This document shows, piece by piece, positions 56,838 to 64,000 of a stretch of DNA of 64,000 bases (the stretch's first letter is position 1; every line of letters starts with the position of its first letter). Source of the DNA: Synechococcus sp. PROS-9-1 (GTDB lineage Bacteria; Cyanobacteriota; Cyanobacteriia; PCC-6307; Cyanobiaceae); the NCBI RefSeq assembly GCF_014279775.1, contig NZ_CP047961.1, positions 124,001 through 188,000 on the forward strand, written 5' to 3'. Both the position numbers and the translations under genes were made by a program. Under the pieces are notes generated by a model that searched no databases, had not been told where the DNA came from, and saw only the letters and a list, made by a program, of their open reading frames with translations.

Positions 56838-58079
56838 ATGTATTTAAGAAAGTTTTTTCTTCTGCCATTATCTCTATTGTTATTCATAGTATCCCTTGTT
56901 CTCTCCTCTATATTTTATCGTAAAAAAATTTATAGCGTCCATTTCTGTCATAAATTTTTTGGTCATGCTGCTATAGAGCCTGCAATTGCTTCTTCCTTTG
57001 CTTCCTCAAATAATATAAAATTATTTACTTCCTTTCAAGGCTTTTCCGACGACCATAATTCTTTTCTTTACTCCATTTTACGCTCTTTGTTTTCTGATTC
57101 CTTTGTTCCCTTTTCATACCTGCATTATATATACAACAATTCTTTTTCTTTTATCAAGTATATTACATCGTTTTTTTATTCCCCACTTCTTCCGAATAGG
57201 ATTGATAGAGAGCTCTTTTATCTGCCATATCTTTCGACTGACTTGATTTTTCCATGGCGAACATTTGCTAGAAAAAAGCTTAACCTTCCGTCTGATTTTT
57301 CATATCCTTCCTCCTTTCCAGTTCTTATTGCATGTAGGACTAGCCATTTTTACAAAAACTCTTCAGCCGTACTTGAACAAAATTATCGTAATTTACAGAC
57401 CGTCGAAATTGAGCATCTTTTACGTTCTTTTTTGGTTAATGACGATTCCACAACTTTTATAATATATACATCACATTCCATTATTAATTATTTACTCCCA
57501 AGATTTCAACAATATGAGTCTAGACTTGAGTTTGTGGATGAGCAATATCAAGATGTGATTCCTCTTTTTGCGCGTTCAAAATTGCTGGTAAACAATGGCA
57601 ATGGTATTGGCGCTTTTGCTACTTCACTGGGATTTCCTACTCTATTTATTAAACATTCTCCCTACCAGAGTATACATTCTTCTCATTTAAATGCTGTCTT
57701 GATACCTTCCATCTATCATAAATTTAATACTATTCCGGACTTTTTAGAATCTCTTGAACTCTCCTTTTCTCCCCCATGTATTCTTCCATATGATTTTGTA
57801 CTAAATTATAGTTCGGTTGGTATTTCCTTGCTTTCTTTAACTAAATATCCTACTCATATCTTTTCAGATTCCTTAAAGCAGGCATTAGACCTAAGTAATC
57901 TATTTTCATCTCAGCCTTTCACTATGAATTCCTTTGATTCATTTATCCATACTGAATCTAATTTATTATTTTGGAATACTTTTAACCAGCTTGCATCTAA
58001 ACAGGTCAAAACTTGGCATAGCAAACAATATCTGACCGTTTCAAATTCTTTTCTTGATTATTTCTCTTCTTGCTTATAG
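56838..58079 (+). CDS. divergent glycosyltransferase-like hypothetical protein
   Basis: A 413-residue protein rich in Ser, Phe, Tyr and Leu. An N-terminal membrane segment (LPLSLLLFIVSLVLSSIFY) is followed by a C-terminal part. That part (VLIACRTSHFYKN, NYRNLQTVEIEHLLRSFL, LLVNNGNGIGAFATSLGFPTLFIK) resembles the TIGR04372 pattern seen at 53778. I would place it as a distant relative. Codon use is strongly AT- and T-biased, as around it. Confidence 0.6.
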   Translation: MYLRKFFLLPLSLLLFIVSLVLSSIFYRKKIYSVHFCHKFFGHAAIEPAIASSFASSNNIKLFTSFQGFSDDHNSFLYSILRSLFSDSFVPFSYLHYIYNNSFSFIKYITSFFYSPLLPNRIDRELFYLPYLSTDLIFPWRTFARKKLNLPSDFSYPSSFPVLIACRTSHFYKNSSAVLEQNYRNLQTVEIEHLLRSFLVNDDSTTFIIYTSHSIINYLLPRFQQYESRLEFVDEQYQDVIPLFARSKLLVNNGNGIGAFATSLGFPTLFIKHSPYQSIHSSHLNAVLIPSIYHKFNTIPDFLESLELSFSPPCILPYDFVLNYSSVGISLLSLTKYPTHIFSDSLKQALDLSNLFSSQPFTMNSFDSFIHTESNLLFWNTFNQLASKQVKTWHSKQYLTVSNSFLDYFSSCL

Positions 58080-58198
58080 AATTAATTATATTTTTTCATT
58101 TAATATTTCTCTTTTATATGCTAGAATTTAATGGTGGCGCTTGTTAAGTCTTTTCTTACATCACCTTTCTTGCTTAGATTGTCTTATCGCATGTAATT

Positions 58199-58909
58199 AT
58201 GTATTCTTCTTGGCTCAAAAGAAATCTACTCAAGCTTTGTGATTATCGTTATGCGAGGCATTCCTTTTCCCAATTTGGTGAAGATCTGATCATAGAGCAA
58301 GCTTTCAATTTGCTTGCGTGCCAAAAATTCACCTATCTCGATATTGGTGCCAACCATCCTTCTCGTTTGAGCAATTCCTTTTATTTTTATAGAAGGGGTT
58401 CGACAGGAGTTTTGGTTGAACCTGATCCTAATTTGTACCGACTACTTAAGCGTAAACGACCTCGCGATATAACTTTAAATTGTGGTGTTTCTGTCTATGG
58501 AACTACAGGCAAGCAAACTCTTTACTTGATGAGTTCAAATGTGTTGAATACTTTTTCTCTCGAGGAGGCTGAAAGAATTCAACGTACCACCCCATTTCAT
58601 ATTGTTGATTCTATAGATGTTGACGTCCTTCCTGTAAATAGTATTATTGATTTATATTTTTCTGATATCCCATTCTTTATGTCTATTGATATCGAAGGAT
58701 TAGATCTGCAAATTCTGCAGGATATTAATTTCTCTTTATATCGCCCTTTGCTTATAGTGTCTGAGACTCTTACTTTCGATCCTGCGACAGGAGGTCGTAA
58801 AATTTCTGAGATCATTGAGTTTTTGATCTCTAAAAACTACTCTATTTTTGCAGATACTCGATGCAATACGATTTTTGTTGATTCACTCCGCTTCCAAGGT
58901 CATGTTTAG
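58199..58909 (+). CDS. FkbM-family methyltransferase
   Basis: A 236-residue protein: FSQFGEDLIIEQAF, YLDIGANHPSRLSNS, VEPDPNLYRLLKRKRP and FMSIDIEGLDLQILQ are typical FkbM blocks. It is unlike the FkbM protein at 51088 beyond these motifs. Its stop overlaps the start of the next gene. Confidence 0.85.
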   Translation: MYSSWLKRNLLKLCDYRYARHSFSQFGEDLIIEQAFNLLACQKFTYLDIGANHPSRLSNSFYFYRRGSTGVLVEPDPNLYRLLKRKRPRDITLNCGVSVYGTTGKQTLYLMSSNVLNTFSLEEAERIQRTTPFHIVDSIDVDVLPVNSIIDLYFSDIPFFMSIDIEGLDLQILQDINFSLYRPLLIVSETLTFDPATGGRKISEIIEFLISKNYSIFADTRCNTIFVDSLRFQGHV

Positions 58910-59666
58910 GTCTCTTACGGTTTTTCTACGACTATTTGGCATTGATATTCTTCGTTTGGTATCATCACTTGTTTCGATTCCGTGGTACATCCGTCAGTAT
59001 TTCTTTTTTATTCGTCATCAGAAGGATTCATTTTTTCCTATTGATTTATATCCGATTCTTTTTGATAGATTTGAATCTGCTTCTGCACTTGGTGAGTATT
59101 TTTGGCAAGACTTGTTTGTCGCACAGAAAGTACTGTCACTTAATCCCAGAAAACATGTAGACATTGGTTCTCGTATAGACGGTTTTGTTGCTCATCTTGC
59201 GTGTGTACGTCAAGTTGAGGTTCTTGATATAAGGCCTCTTCCTGTCAACATCAACAATGTATTTTTTACGCAATGGGATATTACTGAACCAAATCCTGCC
59301 TTTTTTGGTATTTATGACTGTGTCACTTGTTTGCACACTTTGGAGCACATTGGTTTAGGTCGTTATGGAGATCAGTTGGATCCTAATGGCTGGTCCAAAG
59401 GTCTTGCTTCTCTTTCTCTTCTCTTGCAACCTCAAGGAGTTCTTCTAATATCAGTACCTATAGGTGTCCAGCGTGTTCAGTTTAATGCTCATCGTATTTT
59501 TCATCCCTCTACCATTGTAAAAGTAGCTTCTCTAAATGGGTTATCTTTATCCAACTTTCACCACTTAACACATTCTGGCTCTTTTTTGGAGGGTGATCTC
59601 GGTGATTTTGACTTCTTGGCACAGCAGCGCTATGGTTTAGGTATATTTTGTTTTACCAGATCCTAA
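58902..59666 (+). CDS. DUF268-type methyltransferase-like protein
   Basis: About 254 residues. KHVDIGSRIDGFVAHLA, VLDIRPLP, YDCVTCLHTLEHIGLGRYGD and NGWSKGLASLSLLLQPQGVLLISVPIG form a complete methyltransferase-like domain of the DUF268 group seen in surface-glycan loci. I chose the ATG at 58902 inside the FkbM stop region; the longer frame from 58848 lies within the upstream gene. Confidence 0.75.
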   Translation: MFRSLTVFLRLFGIDILRLVSSLVSIPWYIRQYFFFIRHQKDSFFPIDLYPILFDRFESASALGEYFWQDLFVAQKVLSLNPRKHVDIGSRIDGFVAHLACVRQVEVLDIRPLPVNINNVFFTQWDITEPNPAFFGIYDCVTCLHTLEHIGLGRYGDQLDPNGWSKGLASLSLLLQPQGVLLISVPIGVQRVQFNAHRIFHPSTIVKVASLNGLSLSNFHHLTHSGSFLEGDLGDFDFLAQQRYGLGIFCFTRS

Positions 59667-60237
59667 TTTCTTTTTTTGAAATATGTTATTCAATTCTTCT
59701 TTATCTTAATTCTTCTTTATTGTGTTCCTTTTGTTTTCGTACCCCCTAATAGCCTTCTTTAGCATGTTTTTGGTGATTCCTTATCAATCGTGAAAGTAGT
59801 TCTGTATCTTTAATTTGAACTATATCTTTTTCTCGTTTATTAGGCCTGTATTAGGTATATATCTTTTTTTATCGTTACTTTTTCGGCATAGCTCTCAGCT
59901 TGTGAATTTTAACTTCTAATTGTCCTTTTAAGGTTCTTTTGGCTTTTTGCTGTTTGCATTACGATCTACTTAGCACAACACTTATTCATTCGTAAATTGC
60001 TTTTCGAGCTAATTTGGATGTATTTCTCCTCTGTTTAATTGCTTCATTGTTTACTTATACAAGAAGCCATGTTGCTCCTCTACTATCTCTATTATAATAG
60101 CTTTTTTACTTAAAATATGCTCTTCTTTTCTTTGCAATTTTTTCTTTTCCTTACTATCAGTCTTTATTTGTGCCGCCTTGATTAATGTATTCTTTTCTTC
60201 TACTTTTTAATTTTTCTCTGATCTTATATTTTCTATC
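59667..60237. other. T-rich gene-free gap
   Basis: About 570 bases with a strongly T-rich plus strand. No protein or RNA gene supported. It probably includes the leader of the fucosyltransferase gene. Confidence 0.5.
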
Positions 60238-61086
60238 ATGATTCTATTTCCCGAGCAAGGTAGGTTGGGTAATCAACTTTTCCAGTATTGCGGATTACGT
60301 ACATATTTTCCAGATGAACAGATTGTCTTATTTGGTTTTGAGGATCTAAGATCCATCTCCACCGATTTAAAAGTCCATTTTGTGAGTAGACACTTGTTCA
60401 GATCTCATCTCATTTTTAAAATCTTCTGCTCCTCGCTTAAGTTTTTATCTCGTTTTAGGATCTTGTCTCGGATAGTGGAGGATTTATCTTCTGATGGTTT
60501 TCATGTTTTTATTCGCAGGGGTCTTTTTTTTAATTTATATGTTCCAGATAACGTTTTTTTTCAGCATTCCAATGTTTTTTGCAATTTTATCGATGTTCCT
60601 CCCTTGAAGCGCACACTTCTAACTGACGCTAATTTATGGCTCTCGGCTAACGGATTAGATCCCATTGTAGATACTCTCGTTTTTGTCCATATTCGACGTG
60701 GTGATTATTTACGCTGGCCCTCACTTCAATCCCCTGCCGTACTTAGTCTAAGTTGGTATTTGAAAGCAATTGAGGTTATCACGAAATATTCGCCGAAATC
60801 TACTTTTATATTTATGGGTGATGATCTCATGTATCTTGAGGATATATTTGGTTCTAGACCTGACTCCTTCATATCTCAAAATTCTCCACAAATTGATTTA
60901 ATGCTTATGTCCTTGTGTCATCATGGTATTCTTTCAGCAAGTTCATTTGCCTGGTGGGGTGCTAAATATTGTTCCTTATATCACGATTTAGATCCTTTTT
61001 GCCTTGCTCCTAAGTACTGGATAGGCCATCGATCTCAACAATGGTACCCTCCATTTATGGAAACGCCCAACCTTACTTATCTTTAA
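60238..61086 (+). CDS. alpha-1,2-fucosyltransferase (GT11)
   Basis: A 282-residue GT11 enzyme: EQGRLGNQLFQYCGLR at the N-terminus, the GDP-fucose motif HIRRGDYL at residues 151-158, and ASSFAWWGAKY near 240. It adds L-fucose from GDP-fucose to a galactose or similar residue of the glycan. The GDP-fucose would come from Gmd and Fcl encoded at 31.9-34.0 kb. Confidence 0.9.
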   Translation: MILFPEQGRLGNQLFQYCGLRTYFPDEQIVLFGFEDLRSISTDLKVHFVSRHLFRSHLIFKIFCSSLKFLSRFRILSRIVEDLSSDGFHVFIRRGLFFNLYVPDNVFFQHSNVFCNFIDVPPLKRTLLTDANLWLSANGLDPIVDTLVFVHIRRGDYLRWPSLQSPAVLSLSWYLKAIEVITKYSPKSTFIFMGDDLMYLEDIFGSRPDSFISQNSPQIDLMLMSLCHHGILSASSFAWWGAKYCSLYHDLDPFCLAPKYWIGHRSQQWYPPFMETPNLTYL

Positions 61087-61312
61087 TTTTTCAAGTATCT
61101 TTATTTCTGCAAACCTATTAGCTTGTGGGTTTTCCTTATTAGTTAGTTTTTTAAATGGATTGCTTACGCTTTCAGGGTTTGTCTTTTTTCTGTATTTTTC
61201 ACTTAAACTTGACTTATTTGTTTTATAATTAATTTGTTCCTCGGTTTTCATTGCTAATTATTTTTGTTTCATCTGTTATTTTGAATTATTTCTCACAACA
61301 TCTTTGATTTAT

Positions 61313-63241
61313 ATGTGTGGTATTGCCGGTGTAATTGGTCTGAAGAGCTCCCAGATTGCCAAAAAGCTACTTAAGAAAATTGAGCATCGGGGTCCTGATG
61401 GATCCGGTTTTTGGTTGTCTAGCCCAGGTGAGTTTCCTGCCACGCTCTGTCATTCACGATTATCCATTCTTGATCTTTCTGATGCGGGTGCGCAGCCATT
61501 TCATTCTGCAAATGGCAGATATTCTATTGTCTTTAATGGCGAAATTTATAACTTTCTTGAGTTAGGTCAAGATCTCACCTCTAAGTATAAAGTTTCTCTT
61601 TTATCCAATACCGATACTGAAGTTCTTCTTTATGGTCTTATATATGAAGGTTTAGATTTTTTATCGAAATGCAATGGTATGTGGGCTTTTTGTCTATGGG
61701 ATAGGCTTGAAGCCAGAGCAACTTTTTCTCGCGACAGATTTGGTGTCAAACCGTTATTCTTTGCTGATCTTTCCGGGGGTAGGATTGCCTTTTCTTCTGA
61801 AATGAAGGGTCTTGCGCCCCTTCTCTCTTCCATAATTCCATCACAACATATTAAAGATATTTTTGCACATCAATTCAGCTACGAATTTTCTGATTTGTGT
61901 GCAATTGCTGGGATTTCACGTTTGCCTGCTGGATCTGTAGGGATTTATGAGAATGGTCGATTATTCGTTGATCAATGGTGGAATACGCTTGATCATCTTT
62001 CTTTGATTGATGTTGATTACTCCTCTCAAGTTGACTCTTGGCGAGAATTATTTTTTGATAGTGTAAATATACGAATGAGGTCTGATGTTCGGATTGGAAC
62101 GGCACTAAGTGGTGGTTTAGATTCAAGTTCAGTACTTGCGGCTATGTCTGCCATTAGTGGTCATTCTGCTTTCCCTAATAATCGTGTCGCTACTGACTGG
62201 CAACATGGAATATGTTGTTCATTTCCTGGAAGTTCTTTAGATGAGTCTCATTTTGCAAAGAAAGTTGCACAATCATGCAATGTCAATTTTGATTCTTTGA
62301 ACGTTCTCCCCAATGTCTCTGAAGTTGATATCATTGAATCACTTGCCCGTGTCGATGATCCTTATCTCACAATGCCTATTCCTATGCTGGCTACTTATAA
62401 GGCAATTAAGTCAAAAGGAATTAGTGTTACCCTCGATGGTCATGGAGCTGACGAACTTTTTAGTGGTTACGGTCATCTAAAGTATGCATTGCAATGTTCT
62501 AAAACGTATCGGGAATTTTCTCAAATTATGGAGATTGACCGCTCTACACGTACGGGAATCTTTTCTTACAAGGAGCGCCGGAATATCAGTTGTAGATTAA
62601 GGTGTCGGGTTTATTACTTTCTTTATTCTTTAGGTGTACTTCCCCTAGGTCGTTTTCGAATGTTGTTGTCTGGTGTACATTTTAATTCCGATTATGGTGG
62701 TCCTTCCTCAAGGCTTTATGAGGCTCGTAAATATTTATATAACCATCCCCGATTTCTTGAACTAGATGCTTTCACTCAAGTTCTGTATGAAATTTTTCAT
62801 CTGACTATATTGCCTACTCTTCTTCGTAATTATGATCGCTATTCTATGGCTAATGGTCTTGAGATTAGGATGCCTTTCATGGATTGGCGACTTGTCACTT
62901 ACACCTTTTCTTTGCCTTTACAATCTAAACTAGGCGGTACTTTTACGAAAAGAATTTTGAGAGACGCCCTTTCAGGATTTCTCATTGACGAGGTTCGTTT
63001 GCGGAGAGATAAAATTGGTTGGAATGCCCCAGTTCACGAATGGTTTCAGGGCCCCTTGAAGCAGTCACTTGATGAGCGTTTTGCAAATCATTCTTCAAGT
63101 CCTTATCATGAAAAGTTTAGGTATGCATATCTTAACTTCTTGAAATTGCATAACCCAGGTTTTCGTGACGGTCAACAACTTTGGAATTCTGTTCTTCCCC
63201 TTTTGTGGCTTGAGTCTTTAAATTCGTCTTCATGGAATTAA
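61313..63241 (+). CDS. asparagine synthase (glutamine-hydrolysing)-type amidotransferase
   Basis: About 642 residues. The N-terminal class II glutaminase starts MCGIAGVIG, with HRGPDGSGFW and the later SRLSILDLSDAGAQPF. The C-terminal synthetase domain has ALSGGLDSSSVLAAM (PP-loop) and GADELFSGYG. I start it at the ATG at 61313 so that Cys2 is the nucleophile; the frame from 61304 adds three residues. In glycan clusters such enzymes often amidate uronic acids or make amidino sugars rather than asparagine. Which applies here is not known. Confidence 0.88.
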   Translation: MCGIAGVIGLKSSQIAKKLLKKIEHRGPDGSGFWLSSPGEFPATLCHSRLSILDLSDAGAQPFHSANGRYSIVFNGEIYNFLELGQDLTSKYKVSLLSNTDTEVLLYGLIYEGLDFLSKCNGMWAFCLWDRLEARATFSRDRFGVKPLFFADLSGGRIAFSSEMKGLAPLLSSIIPSQHIKDIFAHQFSYEFSDLCAIAGISRLPAGSVGIYENGRLFVDQWWNTLDHLSLIDVDYSSQVDSWRELFFDSVNIRMRSDVRIGTALSGGLDSSSVLAAMSAISGHSAFPNNRVATDWQHGICCSFPGSSLDESHFAKKVAQSCNVNFDSLNVLPNVSEVDIIESLARVDDPYLTMPIPMLATYKAIKSKGISVTLDGHGADELFSGYGHLKYALQCSKTYREFSQIMEIDRSTRTGIFSYKERRNISCRLRCRVYYFLYSLGVLPLGRFRMLLSGVHFNSDYGGPSSRLYEARKYLYNHPRFLELDAFTQVLYEIFHLTILPTLLRNYDRYSMANGLEIRMPFMDWRLVTYTFSLPLQSKLGGTFTKRILRDALSGFLIDEVRLRRDKIGWNAPVHEWFQGPLKQSLDERFANHSSSPYHEKFRYAYLNFLKLHNPGFRDGQQLWNSVLPLLWLESLNSSSWN

Positions 63242-63251
63242 AATTGATTTT

Positions 63252-64000
63252 ATGACTTTACTGACTCCTCCTATCTTACTTCTTGCCTGGCGTCGTCCCC
63301 ATACGCTCCGCCAGGTAATTAACGCTATTCGGCTGGTTTCTCCCAGCCGGCTATACGTAGCCTGTGATGGCCCCAATCCTGATTCTCCTTATGATGTTGA
63401 AAAGGTAGCTGCGACCCGAGCCGTGATCGATTCAGAGATTGATTGGTCTTGTAATGTTGAACGTTTGTACTCTGACGTCAATCTGGGATGCCGTATTGGT
63501 GTTAGCAAAGCTATTACCTGGTTTTTCGACCAGGTTGAGGAAGGCATCATCTTGGAGGACGATTGCGTACCTCATCCCGATTTTTTTACTTACTGCACAG
63601 TCTTGCTTCAGCGTTACCGTCATGATTCACGGGTTTGGTGCATTAGTGGCAATAACTTTCAAGACGGTACATGGAGTGGACATGGGGACTATTTTTTTAG
63701 TCAAATACCAATGTGTTGGGGTTGGGCTACATGGCGGTCGAGATGGGCGACTTATGATTCAGATTTGAATGGATGGCCTGTTGCCCAAGACCTTAACTTA
63801 TTATTTTCGCTCATCCCAGATGCTTCTATGCGTTTGTATTGGTCACAGATTTGGCAAAGATTGTGGTTTGAAGACAAGCCCGATTCATGGGCTTACCGTT
63901 GGGCTTTCACATGCGTTGTAAATCGAGGAATCACTGCTGTACCAAAAGCTAATTTGGTTACAAATGTTGGTTTTGGAGATGACGCAACTCATACTTTTGG
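63252..64000 (+). CDS. glycosyltransferase-like protein (partial, runs off the right edge)
   Basis: An open frame of at least 249 residues from ATG 63252, with no stop before the window ends. ILLLAWRRPHTLRQVI is followed by EEGIILEDDCVPHPDFF (acidic metal site) and PMCWGWATWRSRW. This is the pattern of a GT-A, HlpA-like nucleotide-diphospho-sugar transferase. It starts 10 bases after the amidotransferase stop, so the two are probably in one unit. Confidence 0.8.
   Translation, partial: MTLLTPPILLLAWRRPHTLRQVINAIRLVSPSRLYVACDGPNPDSPYDVEKVAATRAVIDSEIDWSCNVERLYSDVNLGCRIGVSKAITWFFDQVEEGIILEDDCVPHPDFFTYCTVLLQRYRHDSRVWCISGNNFQDGTWSGHGDYFFSQIPMCWGWATWRSRWATYDSDLNGWPVAQDLNLLFSLIPDASMRLYWSQIWQRLWFEDKPDSWAYRWAFTCVVNRGITAVPKANLVTNVGFGDDATHTF

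Overview
The window reads as a marine unicellular cyanobacterium, most likely a Synechococcus of the marine picocyanobacterial clade. The first 8 kb hold a compact photosynthetic core block: thiC behind a TPP riboswitch, then transketolase, fabF and acpP on the minus strand, psaC, and glmS. Gene packing is very tight, with many start/stop overlaps and several TTG or GTG starts. This assignment comes from gene content and protein sequence recalled from the clade, not from a database search.

From 7.9 to 10.5 kb are two sugar-nucleotide genes (UDP-glucuronate decarboxylase and a mannose-1-phosphate guanylyltransferase/isomerase). From 10.8 to 24.0 kb lies a candidate secondary-metabolite locus. 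It holds an MFS transporter, an MGDG-synthase-like glycosyltransferase, a 2174-residue polyketide synthase (KS, no AT, DH, ER, KR, ACP, thioester reductase), a family 2 glycosyltransferase, an exported SRPBCC protein, a membrane-associated alpha/beta hydrolase and a cytochrome P450. The simplest reading is a pathway that makes a reduced long-chain alcohol or aldehyde, glycosylates and oxidises it, and exports it: a heterocyst-glycolipid-like system in a unicellular organism.

From 24.0 to 29.8 kb is a capsule/exopolysaccharide export operon (Wza, Wzz-like, and an outer-membrane beta-barrel with tryptophan repeats) and a divergent DUF218/YdcF gene. From 29.8 to 31.5 kb is a toxin-antitoxin island: a PIN fragment, a MazF fragment, an intact MazE-MazF-type pair and an intact HEPN-MNT pair.

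From 31.5 to 39.7 kb the DNA is a duplicated and decayed mosaic. One copy has intact gmd and fcl followed by a truncated ABC-transporter gene. A second copy has decayed gmd and fcl followed by an intact ABC-transporter gene. Between them are a galE broken by one in-frame TGA, a polyprenyl-phosphate sugar transferase, and two diverged copies of a leader repeat.

From 39.8 to 53.8 kb thirteen genes run in one direction with overlaps or very short gaps. They encode a heptose module (GmhB-, GmhA-, HddC- and reversed-order HldE-like proteins) followed by two sugar epimerase/dehydratases, a fused E1 alpha-beta ThDP enzyme, an SDR, an FkbM methyltransferase and an acetolactate-synthase-like ThDP enzyme. 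This looks like a route to a modified, perhaps two-carbon-branched, heptose. From 53.8 kb to the right edge the DNA is AT-rich with a T-rich plus strand. It carries glycosyltransferases (including an alpha-1,2-fucosyltransferase that would use the GDP-fucose from gmd/fcl), methyltransferases, an asparagine-synthase-type amidotransferase and long gene-poor gaps, as expected of a variable surface-polysaccharide island. I saw no tRNA, rRNA, CRISPR array or intact insertion sequence.
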